Below are positions 8,782 to 17,662 of a stretch of DNA of 64,000 bases, piece by piece; the stretch's first letter is position 1; every line of letters begins with the position of its first letter. Under the pieces are notes generated by a model that was not told the DNA's origin, made no database searches, and saw only the letters and a list, made by a program, of their open reading frames with translations. Position numbers and translations under genes: made by a program. The DNA comes from an uncultured bacterium (GTDB lineage Bacteria; Bacteroidota; Bacteroidia; Bacteroidales; Muribaculaceae), in assembly GCA_905214715.1 (NCBI GenBank), contig CAJMMT010000010.1, forward strand, positions 47,610 through 111,609, given 5' to 3'.

Positions 8782-9486
8782 ATGGAGAAAAAACCGAACT
8801 TTGCCGGCCCTCGGCACCCGGGAGGGAGCCGTCCGAAACCGGGACAACGTCAACGCCCCGGCGACCGCCGCAATGACCCGTATGCAACCAACGAGCGCAT
8901 ACGCGCCCAGGAAGTACGCCTGGTAGGAGACAATGTCAAGCCCGGCATATACCCCATAGACAAGGCTCGCCGTCTTGCAGCTTCTATGCAACTGGACCTG
9001 ATAGAGATCTCGCCTACCGCCGAACCACCGGTATGCCGCATACTGGACTACCAGAAATTTCTCTATCAGCAAAAGAAACGTGCCAAAGAACAGAAGCAGA
9101 AGGCTGCCAAAGTCGTAGTCAAGGAAATTCGTTTCGGCCCACAGACCGATGATCATGACTACAATTTCAAATTGAAACATGCCATCGGATTTCTGAAAGA
9201 GGGTTCTAAAGTAAAAGCCCATGTCTTTTTCCGCGGACGCTCAATCCTGTTCAAGGAACAGGGAGAAGTTCTGTTGCTTCGTTTCGCCAACGACCTCGAG
9301 GAATATGGCAAGCTTGAAACGATGCCGGTACTTGAAGGGAAACGCATGATCATAATGCTCGCCCCGCTTAAAGCCGCACCGAAGAAAGAGTCTCCTAAAA
9401 AAGACACCGCCAAAAACGCTGCTGCCCCTGCGGAAAGCGAACCTGAAAATCAGGAATCGCAAGAGAGCGACGAGGCCGAAGATTAA
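8782..9486 (+). CDS. infC: Translation initiation factor IF-3
   Basis: The product is 234 residues. The N-domain (NERIRAQEVRLVGDN, LDLIEISPTAEPPVCRILDY) and the C-domain (KEIRFGPQTDDHDYNFKL, KVKAHVFFRGRS) are both clear. A basic, Gly/Pro-rich N-terminal extension of about 35 residues precedes the first domain. An Ala/Lys/Glu-rich disordered tail (about residues 195-234), as in other Bacteroidota IF-3 proteins, follows the second. IF-3 binds the 30S subunit and checks start-codon pairing. The start codon is ATG rather than the AUU used for autoregulation in enterobacteria, so that feedback is not expected here. Confidence 0.97.
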   Translation: MEKKPNFAGPRHPGGSRPKPGQRQRPGDRRNDPYATNERIRAQEVRLVGDNVKPGIYPIDKARRLAASMQLDLIEISPTAEPPVCRILDYQKFLYQQKKRAKEQKQKAAKVVVKEIRFGPQTDDHDYNFKLKHAIGFLKEGSKVKAHVFFRGRSILFKEQGEVLLLRFANDLEEYGKLETMPVLEGKRMIIMLAPLKAAPKKESPKKDTAKNAAAPAESEPENQESQESDEAED

Positions 9487-9500
9487 TATGGTTTTCCGGT

Positions 9501-9526
9501 CCGCCATAATCTCCGTGTTATGGCGG
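9501..9526 (+). promoter_or_regulatory. Hairpin in the infC-rpmI spacer
   Basis: CCGCCATAA (9501-9509) and TTATGGCGG (9518-9526) pair perfectly around 8 nt, and no T tract follows directly. A second small hairpin, GGCAC/GTGCC, lies near 9560-9572. This could be a processing or attenuation site, or part of a leader through which L20 represses rpmI-rplT, as known in other bacteria. That role is inferred. Confidence 0.45.
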
Positions 9527-9603
9527 GCAAGAAAATAAATAAAAAATAAGAGACCGTAGGCACCACGTGCCGAGGTAAATTACAAACTACTAATTTTTAA
9601 CCA

Positions 9604-9801
9604 ATGCCTAAGGTAAAGACCAATGCCGCCGCCAAGAAGCGCTTCGCGCTGACCGGCACAGGCAAAATCAAACGCAAACACGCGTATCACAGCCACATCC
9701 TGACAAAGAAATCCACCAAGCGTAAACGCAACCTGGATCACACCGCACTGGTCGACAGCGCGAACAGCCGTCAGGTAAAGGATCTGCTGAATCTGCGTTA
9801 A
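9604..9801 (+). CDS. rpmI: 50S ribosomal protein L35
   Basis: The product is 65 residues and highly basic, with the family signature PKVKTNAAAKKRF at the N-terminus and HILTKKSTKRKR in the middle. It is a structural protein of the large ribosomal subunit. It sits between infC and rplT in the conserved order, with a 117-bp leader containing hairpins that may serve L20-mediated feedback. Confidence 0.97.
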   Translation: MPKVKTNAAAKKRFALTGTGKIKRKHAYHSHILTKKSTKRKRNLDHTALVDSANSRQVKDLLNLR

Positions 9802-9808
9802 GCGTTCA

Positions 9809-9855
9809 GCTCTTTGAAGAGCGGGTTGCCGACCCCCGCGAGCAAGTGTCGGCAA
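9809..9855 (+). promoter_or_regulatory. Two hairpins in the rpmI-rplT spacer
   Basis: GCTCTT/AAGAGC (9809-9822, 2-nt loop) and TTGCCGAC/GTCGGCAA (9826-9833 with 9848-9855) are perfect stems in the 144-bp gap before rplT. A role in L20 autoregulation or in RNA processing is possible but not shown by sequence alone. Confidence 0.4.
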
Positions 9856-9945
9856 GAAATCAATTAAATTCAAAAACCGAATGACGGGCCGTAATGCGAA
9901 GTGCTAAGAGAACTGTAGCCGCCCCCATTCAAAATTTAAAAGACA

Positions 9946-10293
9946 ATGCCAAGATCAGTAAATCACGTCGCTTCAAGAGAAAAGCGTAAGAAAATCCTCA
10001 AACTCACCCGCGGATATTATGGTTCGCGCCGCAACGTATGGACCGTAGCCAAGAATACTTGGGAGAAAGGTCTTACATACGCTTATCGCGACCGCAAGCA
10101 GAAAAAGCGCAACTTCCGCGCTCTCTGGATTCAGCGTATCAACGCCGCCGCACGCATGGAGGATCTTTCCTACTCCAAGCTGATGGGCCTCATACACAAA
10201 GCAGGCATCGAGATCAACCGCAAGGTGCTCGCCGACCTGGCCATGAACAACCCCGCAGCTTTCAAGGCAATCTGCGATAAGGTGAAAGCCTGA
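9946..10293 (+). CDS. rplT: 50S ribosomal protein L20
   Basis: The product is 115 residues and basic. Family motifs include RKKILKLTRGYYGSRR near the N-terminus, LWIQRINAAAR, and KAGIEINRKVLADLA toward the C-terminus. It binds 23S rRNA during early 50S assembly and represses its own operon in several bacteria. It is the last gene of the thrS operon, and a strong terminator follows. Confidence 0.98.
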   Translation: MPRSVNHVASREKRKKILKLTRGYYGSRRNVWTVAKNTWEKGLTYAYRDRKQKKRNFRALWIQRINAAARMEDLSYSKLMGLIHKAGIEINRKVLADLAMNNPAAFKAICDKVKA

Positions 10294-10317
10294 CGCATCA
10301 TTTACCAAGAGCATCCA

Positions 10318-10358
10318 AGCCCCGCAGTCTTACTTATGACAGCGGGGCTTTCTTTTTT
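10318..10358 (+). terminator. Terminator of the thrS-rplT operon
   Basis: AGCCCCGC (10318-10325) and GCGGGGCT (10342-10349) pair perfectly and are followed by TTCTTTTTT, a classic intrinsic terminator. Confidence 0.92.
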
Positions 10359-10653
10359 ATCCATGCAACCAACGAACGGCCATTTTGTTCAAATCAAAAA
10401 CGTGTTTTATAACATAAAAATATTTCGAAAAAGATTGCAAAAAGTTTGTAAATTGCATTGCGGTTGACAAAACGCCTATTTCAGATTCCGGCCCGCTCTT
10501 CTCTGTCTCTCCTACTCTCCCGCCGCAGGCACTATGTCGACCGATCGTTATATCGATAATACCAACAACCTCCTGTTCGGCTCTTCTTGCAGACAAGGTT
10601 CAATTCATAAGCCACGCCTGCGGTCGACACTGGATATTAAAATCTTATACAGC
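10359..10653 (+). promoter_or_regulatory. Long upstream region of the EF-G2-like gene
   Basis: About 295 bp lie between the rplT terminator and the chosen EF-G2-like ATG. An in-frame upstream ATG (10534) exists, but the 40 codons it would add (Ser/Arg/Asn-rich) do not resemble the family N-terminus. The stretch 10380-10470 is AT-rich, with TTG- and TAAATTG-type elements that could form a promoter. A long regulated leader is consistent with control by carbon supply as known for Bacteroides EF-G2. No operator can be named from the sequence. Confidence 0.4.
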
Positions 10654-12810
10654 ATGAAGATTTACAAATCTAACGAAATCAAAAACATAGCCCTCTTAGG
10701 TTCGAAGGGCTCCGGAAAAACCACACTCGCCGAGTCCATGCTCTTCGAGTGTGGAGTTATAAAACGTCGCGGTACCGTAGAAGCCGGCAATACCGTTTCA
10801 GACTACTTCCCGGTTGAAAAAGAATATGGTTATTCGGTATTTTCCACCCTTTTCAGTGCCGAATTCAACAATAAGAAGCTCAACATTCTCGACTGCCCCG
10901 GAGCAGACGATTTTATCGGAAACGCATACACCGCCCTCGGCGTTACCGATATCGCAGTCATGACCATCGACGCCGAATATGGCGTGGAAGTTGGGACCCA
11001 GAATATTTTCCGCACAACCGAACGCTTGAAAAAGCCGGTTATATTCGCACTTAACAAAATAGACGGAGAGAAAGCCGACTACGACAACGTTATGGAGCAA
11101 CTGCGCGAAAGCTTCGGCCAGAAGATAGTCGCTATCCAGTATCCTCTTGAAAGCGGACCCGGATTCCACTCGCTTATCGACGTGTTGCTGATGAAGAAAT
11201 ATGAATGGGGGCCTGACGGAGGCGTGCCTACAATCAGCGAGATTCCGGAAGACCAGCTTGAAAAGGCCAACGAACTCCACCATATACTCGTTGAGGCTGC
11301 CGCAGAAAACGACGAATCGTTGATGGACAAATACTTCGAGGAGGGACACCTGACCGAAGACGAAATGAGAAACGGCATACGCAAAGGTCTGATAGACCGT
11401 TCCATCCTGCCCGTAATCGTAGTGAGCGCAGGTAAGGACATGGGCGTACGCCGCATGATGGAATTCCTCGGCAACGTTTGTCCTTTCGTTACCGATATGC
11501 CCGCTCCCATCACCACTGAAGGCGTCGAGGTTAAACCCGATCCTGAAGGACCGCTGTCGGTGTTCTTCTTCAAGACCTCCGTGGAGCCACATATCGGCGA
11601 GGTTTCCTATTTCAAGGTTATGAGCGGCACACTGAAAGCCGGAGATGATCTGGAGAACGTTTCACGCGGCGGCAAAGAGCGTCTTGCGCAGATTTTTACC
11701 GTGTGCGGCCAAATCAGAAATGCTGTAGACAGACTTGAAGCAGGCGACATAGGAGCCGCCGTAAAATTGAAAGACGTACGTACCGGCAATACGCTCGACG
11801 CCAAAGGATGCGAATACCGGTTCGACTTCATAAAATATCCTCAGCCAAAGTATGTACGCGCCATACGTCCCGTTACTGAAAGCGACGCGGAGAAACTGGC
11901 CGGCATACTTACCCGTATGCATGAGGAAGATCCCACATGGATCGTAGAGCAGAGCAAGGAACTGAAACAGACTCTGGTCAAAGGCCAGGGTGAATTCCAT
12001 CTGCGCACCCTCAAATGGAGAATCGAGAACAACGAGAAACTTCCCGTCGAGTTCTCCGAGCAGAAGATACCCTATCGCGAGACAATCACCAAAGCCGCCC
12101 GCGCCGACTATCGCCACAAGAAACAGTCCGGCGGCTCCGGGCAGTTCGGCGAGGTTCATCTTATCATAGAACCTTACACCGAGGGGATGCCAGAACCCGA
12201 CACCTATAAGTTCGGTAATCAGGAATTCAAGCTCAATGTCCGCGACAAACAGGAAATTCCTCTTGAGTGGGGCGGCAAGCTGGTGGTTTATAACTGCATC
12301 GTGGGAGGCGCCATAGACGCCCGCTTCATTCCCGCTATCGTTAAGGGACTCATGGACCGCATGGAGCAGGGACCGCTGACCGGTTCCTACGCCCGCGACG
12401 TACGCGTTATGATATACGACGGCAAGATGCACCCCGTAGACTCCAACGAAATCTCGTTCCGTCTCGCAGGCCGCAATGCCTTCTCGGAAGCTTTCCGCAA
12501 CGCCAACCCGAAGATTCTCGAACCCATATACGATGTGGAGGTAATGACTCCCGGCGATTCGATGGGCGATGTCATGAGCGACCTTCAGGGACGCAGGGGC
12601 ATGATTATGGGCATGGAATCTGACCACGGTATAGAACGACTTAACGCTCGCGTACCTCTTAAAGAGATGGCTAGCTACAGCACCTCGCTCAGCTCCATTT
12701 CTGGCGGTCGCGCCGGCTTCACTATGAAGTTCGCCGACTACGAGCTCGTACCGAGCGACGTTCAGGAGAAACTTCTCAGGGCTTACGCCGAAACCCAGAC
12801 CGAAGAATAA
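10654..12810 (+). CDS. fusA2: EF-G paralogue of the EF-G2 type, probably not a GTPase
   Basis: The product is 718 residues with the five-domain EF-G layout. The P-loop GSKGSGKTT is at residues 16-24 and NKID is near 134. However, switch I lacks the RGITI-type sequence (EYGYSVFST is found instead), and the G3 motif reads DCPGADDF near residue 81, so the catalytic histidine of DTPGH is alanine. Bacteroides species have a second EF-G of this kind that supports translation without GTP hydrolysis and is important during carbon starvation and gut colonisation; this gene is most likely its orthologue. The start at 10654 was chosen because it places the P-loop at the usual distance. The gene is monocistronic between two terminators. 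Confidence 0.85.
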   Translation: MKIYKSNEIKNIALLGSKGSGKTTLAESMLFECGVIKRRGTVEAGNTVSDYFPVEKEYGYSVFSTLFSAEFNNKKLNILDCPGADDFIGNAYTALGVTDIAVMTIDAEYGVEVGTQNIFRTTERLKKPVIFALNKIDGEKADYDNVMEQLRESFGQKIVAIQYPLESGPGFHSLIDVLLMKKYEWGPDGGVPTISEIPEDQLEKANELHHILVEAAAENDESLMDKYFEEGHLTEDEMRNGIRKGLIDRSILPVIVVSAGKDMGVRRMMEFLGNVCPFVTDMPAPITTEGVEVKPDPEGPLSVFFFKTSVEPHIGEVSYFKVMSGTLKAGDDLENVSRGGKERLAQIFTVCGQIRNAVDRLEAGDIGAAVKLKDVRTGNTLDAKGCEYRFDFIKYPQPKYVRAIRPVTESDAEKLAGILTRMHEEDPTWIVEQSKELKQTLVKGQGEFHLRTLKWRIENNEKLPVEFSEQKIPYRETITKAARADYRHKKQSGGSGQFGEVHLIIEPYTEGMPEPDTYKFGNQEFKLNVRDKQEIPLEWGGKLVVYNCIVGGAIDARFIPAIVKGLMDRMEQGPLTGSYARDVRVMIYDGKMHPVDSNEISFRLAGRNAFSEAFRNANPKILEPIYDVEVMTPGDSMGDVMSDLQGRRGMIMGMESDHGIERLNARVPLKEMASYSTSLSSISGGRAGFTMKFADYELVPSDVQEKLLRAYAETQTEE

Positions 12811-12844
12811 CTCAACCCGACTCCTCTCTCCGGATATTTCCGAA

Positions 12845-12885
12845 GGAAACCACGCTTGCCAGTCGGCGGCGTGGTTTCCATTTTT
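12845..12885 (+). terminator. Terminator after the EF-G2-like gene
   Basis: GGAAACCACGC (12845-12855) and GCGTGGTTTCC (12869-12879) form a perfect 11-bp stem, followed by ATTTTT. Confidence 0.9.
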
Positions 12886-12995
12886 AACAGTTCCTTTTAT
12901 ATGCATTTTTTTGCGTCTTATACATGATTTCGCCTCTTTCAGAGCGACCTCAACATCATCTGAAAGAAGATTTTCCGATACCTCCAAAACATTAA

Positions 12996-13027
12996 TTGGA
13001 TGATTTGACAAATTTTAATTAACTTTG
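12996..13027 (+). promoter_or_regulatory. Promoter of the envelope lipoprotein operon
   Basis: The -7 box TAACTTTG (13020-13027) matches TAnnTTTG. A TTG at 12996-12998, 21 nt upstream, is a possible -33 element, and a TTTG at 13004-13007 is too close. The expected leader is about 25 nt. Confidence 0.55.
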
Positions 13028-13059
13028 TAAAATATATTGAATTTACTAACCTAAACAAT

Positions 13060-14880
13060 ATGAAACACCACTACTTGAAGTATGCCGCGTTTATAGCCGC
13101 GCCATTACTTTTGTCAGGTTGTGTCGACGACAACTACGATTTGAGCGACATCGACACCACCACCCGAATTCCAATCAGAAACCTTTCTGTCGGTCTTAAG
13201 TTCGAGTCAATAAAACTTGACGATGTAATTGATCTTGACGACAACGAGAACATCTGTGTAACCGAAATCGACGGCAAGAAGATCTATGCCATTCAGAAAT
13301 CGGGAACATTCACGTCTGATGATGTCTCTATCGACCCCGTGCATGTAAATGCGCCCCACATCAATTCCACCAATATCTCACTTTCGGCTTCAGGCATACT
13401 TCCTGTTCATAAGCGTGCGATAGACCTCGACAACCTGAAAGTAAGCTACGATATCCATGACGATATGCTTACTGATTTCAGTTTCGCGACAAGCGACATA
13501 GACCCTGCGCTGATATCTGTCAACGATCTCACAAGCCATAAACCGATAACTTTAACCATCAGTTTTTACATTCCCCAGTCTCTGGCAAACAACGTAGGAA
13601 AAATATCATTCTCCAACGTCAAGCTAAAACTTCCGCAGGGACTTTATATGGCCGACGGCAAAACAGCCGCCCGTCTGAATTTAGGCTCATACGATCCTAT
13701 AAGCGGAATTGCCACGCTCAACGAGACGGTAGAGACCAACGGCTACAGCAATAAAATAGAAGTGATACTTGAAGCAGGCATGCTAAACGCCAAGGTTGCA
13801 GACATTAACATAGTGAATCATGCCATCGACTATCACGGGCAGGCCGGTCTACTTAAAGGGGGACATATCTCTTTGACTCCTAATCTGGAGCACATTACCC
13901 TCCCAACTTCGTTCGATTTGAGCGCGGACTACTCGATCACCTCTTTTGACGTCGCCACAATTTCAGGTGAAGTGGACTATAATATCAAAGGTATAGAAAT
14001 CGACCCGATAGAGCTTACCGACCTCCCCGATTTCCTCAATGATCCTGAAACTGACATCACCCTCGTAAATCCGCAGATATATCTCGGCGCTAAAAACACT
14101 ACCGCCGATTATCATACCGGACTTTCGGGACGCATAGCTCTTGACTCAAAATTCAGCAACGGCGAGAAACAGGCCGTATCCCCGACATTCACAATAGGCT
14201 GGGAGAACGGCCCGGTAGACTATAACATAGCCATGGCAACCGACATCAAGAATCTGAATCTTCTTGACAAATATCCCGGTGCCACCACGCTTACCTACGA
14301 AGGCCTGAACACCATCCTTTCTTCTCCGGACGGAGCAGCCGGTCTACCCAAAAGAATAGGCGTATCGCTCGACAATCTTCATTTCTATGGGAATGCCGTT
14401 AATTTCCCCATCAAACAGAACGACGGTTCCAACTTCGGAGTCATACCATCAACTACAGGGGAATATACATTCTACGCTCCTTTGGCCATGACTCCCGGCT
14501 CAACCATAGTCTATGCCAAGACAGAAGACGGAATAAGCGACGACGATGGCATGGAAGACATAAGCATCAACAGTCTTAAACTCACGGCAAACGCTATCAC
14601 AAACATACCTTTCAGCATAAAACTGGACCTTGTCGTCATGAACAAGGATGGCAAAAGACTGGGTAAATCAAATAGCGTCAATCTCCAACCGAACGCCAAC
14701 TCGCCCATTACCATTATTGTGGAATCTACATCTGACAGCCCTATTACAGATATAGACGCTGTGCAATATCGCGCACGCATTGTCGGCACAAACGACTCTC
14801 GTCCGTTATCGCCAGACCAATATATAAAATTAGAGAATATAAAGCTGACTGTAGACGGCTATATAGAAACTGATTTTTAA
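13060..14880 (+). CDS. Large envelope lipoprotein of unknown function
   Basis: The product is 606 residues. A lipoprotein signal peptide ends in LLLSGC (Cys about residue 21), followed by acidic VDDNYDLSDIDTTTRI, as often seen in surface lipoproteins of Bacteroidota. The rest is rich in beta-strand-like alternation and Asp/Asn/Ser, with no catalytic motif that I recognise. The beta-barrel-like gene 14900-16270 follows by 19 bp, so the pair is probably co-transcribed and may act together in the outer membrane. A structural or adhesin-like role is possible. Confidence 0.7.
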   Translation: MKHHYLKYAAFIAAPLLLSGCVDDNYDLSDIDTTTRIPIRNLSVGLKFESIKLDDVIDLDDNENICVTEIDGKKIYAIQKSGTFTSDDVSIDPVHVNAPHINSTNISLSASGILPVHKRAIDLDNLKVSYDIHDDMLTDFSFATSDIDPALISVNDLTSHKPITLTISFYIPQSLANNVGKISFSNVKLKLPQGLYMADGKTAARLNLGSYDPISGIATLNETVETNGYSNKIEVILEAGMLNAKVADINIVNHAIDYHGQAGLLKGGHISLTPNLEHITLPTSFDLSADYSITSFDVATISGEVDYNIKGIEIDPIELTDLPDFLNDPETDITLVNPQIYLGAKNTTADYHTGLSGRIALDSKFSNGEKQAVSPTFTIGWENGPVDYNIAMATDIKNLNLLDKYPGATTLTYEGLNTILSSPDGAAGLPKRIGVSLDNLHFYGNAVNFPIKQNDGSNFGVIPSTTGEYTFYAPLAMTPGSTIVYAKTEDGISDDDGMEDISINSLKLTANAITNIPFSIKLDLVVMNKDGKRLGKSNSVNLQPNANSPITIIVESTSDSPITDIDAVQYRARIVGTNDSRPLSPDQYIKLENIKLTVDGYIETDF

Positions 14881-14899
14881 AATCTAATCCGGAATAATA

Positions 14900-16270
14900 A
14901 TGAAATCACTATATAAGTTTTCCATAGCGGCCACCGTCGCCGCAATCTCTCTGTCAGCTTCGGCCCAGAGTGTCAACTCAGGTTATTTCATGGAGAATTA
15001 CCTGTACCGTCATCAGATGAACCCTGCATTCGGTAACACCGGCAAAGGATATGTAGGATTCCCGGCACTGGGAAACCTCAATATCGGTATGCAAGGCTCG
15101 CTCAATGTCAATTCCTTCATCTGGGCCAAAGACGGCAAGACAATGCTATTCACCAACCCCTCGCTCACAGCAGATGAGGTAATGAGCAAATTCCACGATC
15201 ACAACAAGCTGGGAGTCGGTCTCAAACTTGGAGTGATCGACTTCGGGTTCAAGGCTTTCGGCGGATACAATACCGTAGGCATAAACGTTGTAGCCGATGC
15301 CGGCATATCTGTGCCTAAATCACTTATCTCCCTGATGAAAGAGGGCATATCAAATCAGAAATACGACATTTCAAATTTTGCCCTCGAAGGTGTGGGATAC
15401 GCTGAAATCGCCCTTAACCATTCTCGCGACATCAAGCAGGTGCCGGGTCTCAGAGTAGGCGCCACAGTTAAGTTCCTTGTAGGAGCCGCGGCGCTGAAAG
15501 CCAACTTCAAGGAGGCATACCTCGAACTTCAGGAAGATTCATGGAACATAGCCTCAAACGCCGAAGTTTTCACCGCAATCAAAGGCGTAACCTACGAACA
15601 TGACTACAACAGTAAAGACAATAAAGAGTATGTATCGGGCCTTCAGACCGACGACATATCGGCTCCCAACGGTTTTGGCGTAGCCTTCGACTTTGGAGCG
15701 GAGTACCAATGGCGCGATTTCCGTTTCTCGGCTGCCGTAACCGACCTCGGCTTCATAAACTTCTCCGAATGTGCCAAAGCCGGCACCAACGGCCTCCGGG
15801 AGGTTCGCACCGACAAATATACTTTCGAAGTAGGCGGCAACGATGACGATGCCGATGATGAGTGGGACAAACTTGCAGACGACATTTCGGAACTCTACCA
15901 ACTCACAGACAACGGTGTGGAGAGCTTCAAATACAATCTGAAGGCTACACTTAACTTCGGAGTGGAATATGAGCTTCCCGTTTATCGCAAGGTGCGTTTC
16001 GGTCTTCTCAACACTACCCGCATAGCCGGACCCCTCACATCTACCGAATTCAGACTGTCTGCCAACTTCGAGCCATGCAAAATCATCGGTCTTAACATCA
16101 ACGGCGTCGCCGGCACTTACGGTGTAGGCATGGGCTGGATGGTCAACCTGCGTGTGCCAGGATTCAACCTTTTCGCAGGTATGGACCGCATACCGGGCAA
16201 GTTCAGCAAACAGATGGTACCTCTAAACTCCAATGCCAACGTCTTCCTTGGTATAGACTTCCCTTTCTGA
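14900..16270 (+). CDS. Outer membrane beta-barrel-like protein (DUF5723-like)
   Basis: The product is 456 residues with a signal peptide ending ASAQS (about residue 23). The mature protein begins with an NPAFG segment near residues 43-47, typical of PorV/FadL-like and DUF5723 outer membrane families. Alternating hydrophobic and polar strands, Gly-rich turns and a terminal Phe (GIDFPF) support a barrel. Ligand and role are unknown. It is the second gene of a likely two-gene operon with the lipoprotein before it and ends at a clear terminator. The DUF5723 assignment is from memory of the family pattern and should be treated as tentative. Confidence 0.7.
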   Translation: MKSLYKFSIAATVAAISLSASAQSVNSGYFMENYLYRHQMNPAFGNTGKGYVGFPALGNLNIGMQGSLNVNSFIWAKDGKTMLFTNPSLTADEVMSKFHDHNKLGVGLKLGVIDFGFKAFGGYNTVGINVVADAGISVPKSLISLMKEGISNQKYDISNFALEGVGYAEIALNHSRDIKQVPGLRVGATVKFLVGAAALKANFKEAYLELQEDSWNIASNAEVFTAIKGVTYEHDYNSKDNKEYVSGLQTDDISAPNGFGVAFDFGAEYQWRDFRFSAAVTDLGFINFSECAKAGTNGLREVRTDKYTFEVGGNDDDADDEWDKLADDISELYQLTDNGVESFKYNLKATLNFGVEYELPVYRKVRFGLLNTTRIAGPLTSTEFRLSANFEPCKIIGLNINGVAGTYGVGMGWMVNLRVPGFNLFAGMDRIPGKFSKQMVPLNSNANVFLGIDFPF

Positions 16271-16302
16271 CAAACATTCCTTCTGGAATCTGAACAGAAC
16301 AG

Positions 16303-16335
16303 AACCTGCAGGCCGTCCGGTCTGCAGGTTTTTAT
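16303..16335 (+). terminator. Terminator after the barrel protein gene
   Basis: AACCTGCAG (16303-16311) and CTGCAGGTT (16322-16330) pair perfectly around 10 nt and are followed by TTTATT. Confidence 0.88.
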
Positions 16336-16343
16336 TATCTTTG
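16336..16343 (+). promoter_or_regulatory. -7 box of the tolC-like gene
   Basis: TATCTTTG matches TAnnTTTG. It overlaps the tail of the preceding terminator and gives a leader of about 20 nt before the ATG at 16369. No good -33 element is visible because that position falls in the terminator stem. Confidence 0.5.
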
Positions 16344-16368
16344 CACCGGAACATATACAGAAATAGAC

Positions 16369-17547
16369 ATGAACCACCATATATACAGATTCGCTGCCGT
16401 TTCGACCTCTTTCTTGCTGTCTGTATCGGGCCTGGCTGCCGATTTCAACAGCACATTATCCCGACTTGTCGAAAACTCGCCATCGCTAAAATACTATGCG
16501 GCGGAGGCTGATGCCACGATAAAGGAATCTCGTACTTACAACAATCTCCCTGATCCGGAAATAGAGGGGGAACATATGTGGGGCACGAGGGGCCAGACAA
16601 AATGGAACGCGGGTATATCATGGACTATCGACTGGCCCGGAGCCTATAGCGCGCGAGGCAATGTAGCGAAAGCGCAAAAAGACGCGGAAATCTCTCGTCT
16701 GGAATCGCGTCGGCGTTCACTGGAAAATGAAGTCGGCACGCAGCTGATAGCCTATGCCAAGGCTACGCGCAGACTGAATGTTATTCATCGGCTCGAAGCG
16801 TCCACCGACAGTATGGCTCTAATCATAGAAGCCGGAATAAAACATGGTCGTCTCACGACTCTGGATTCCTATAAGATAAACATAGAGAAAGGACGACTCG
16901 CAGCCGCGATAGAAGAAGAGAAAGGTGCGGTTTCCGAATGCCGTGCGGCAATAGTTGCGCTATGCGGTGCTGACGCAGATATCATACTGCAATCATTCGA
17001 TACCTCATTTCCCGACGACCCTGGATTCGGAACCGCCTATTATATCGACAAAGTCAACGGAACTCCCGATGTAAAATTGGCTACCGCTGAAGCCTGTCTG
17101 GCAAGAGCCCGACAGAAATCGGTCGACAGGGAGCTATTTCCATCGCTGTCGTTAGGATACATTCATGCCTATGAGGAGGAAACCCATTTCAATGGAGGCA
17201 AGATAGGACTGAGCCTACCCGTATTCTCATCGAAAGGGAAACGTGCGGCAAGCAAGGCCGCGACTGTCGCTGCCGAAAGCAATGCCGAAAACATTCGCGA
17301 ATCACTGACGGCACAGGTAAGGATATGGTGTTCCCGGCTTGACGCTACCCGGGCGTCGTTGACAGAACTTAGTCCGGTATTCAACACAGAATCCCCACAG
17401 GATATGCTTTATAAAGCATATAGGCTGGAAAGGCTATCGTTGCTCGAATATCTTCAGGAACGCAATTACTATATGGAAGCGGAACTTGATTATATAGATC
17501 TGTTGGCAGCACGAGCAGAGATTCTCAACGCCCTGTCGACACTCTGA
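16369..17547 (+). CDS. TolC-family outer membrane efflux protein
   Basis: The product is 392 residues with a signal peptide (to about residue 24) and then long heptad-rich helices typical of TolC-like channels. NLPDPEIEGEH near residues 58-68 is characteristic of the CusC/TolC-like family in Bacteroidota. The second repeat contains the segment FPSLSLGYIHAYEE and the Leu/Glu-rich C-terminal helix. It forms an outer membrane exit duct for an RND, ABC or MFS pump, but no inner membrane partner gene is adjacent, so the transported substrate is unknown. It ends against mgtC on the other strand, with a very long hairpin between them. Confidence 0.8.
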   Translation: MNHHIYRFAAVSTSFLLSVSGLAADFNSTLSRLVENSPSLKYYAAEADATIKESRTYNNLPDPEIEGEHMWGTRGQTKWNAGISWTIDWPGAYSARGNVAKAQKDAEISRLESRRRSLENEVGTQLIAYAKATRRLNVIHRLEASTDSMALIIEAGIKHGRLTTLDSYKINIEKGRLAAAIEEEKGAVSECRAAIVALCGADADIILQSFDTSFPDDPGFGTAYYIDKVNGTPDVKLATAEACLARARQKSVDRELFPSLSLGYIHAYEEETHFNGGKIGLSLPVFSSKGKRAASKAATVAAESNAENIRESLTAQVRIWCSRLDATRASLTELSPVFNTESPQDMLYKAYRLERLSLLEYLQERNYYMEAELDYIDLLAARAEILNALSTL

Positions 17548-17558
17548 CAATACAATGA

Positions 17559-17618
17559 AATAAACACGACATCGGGTCTGCAAAACAGAAGTTTTGCAGA
17601 CCCGATGTCGTGTTTATT
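17559..17618. terminator. Bidirectional terminator with a 28-bp perfect stem
   Basis: The arms 17559-17586 and 17591-17618 are perfectly complementary over 28 bp with a 4-nt loop AGAA. The inner part pairs GGGTCTGCAAAAC with GTTTTGCAGACCC, and the outer ends supply T/A tracts on both strands. It lies between convergent tolC-like and mgtC genes. Confidence 0.92.
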
Positions 17619-17662
17619 AGTAATCCCGGATCAGACAGCAATAAATCCCGATAAAGGGACGG

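Noticed and set aside
10534..10653. N-terminal extension of the EF-G2-like gene
   Set aside because: The 40 extra residues are low-complexity and unlike EF-G. The ATG at 10654 gives the normal distance to the P-loop.
11662..13011. 449-codon minus-strand ORF
   Set aside because: It is the antisense of the EF-G2-like gene, runs through its terminator, and has no recognisable domain.
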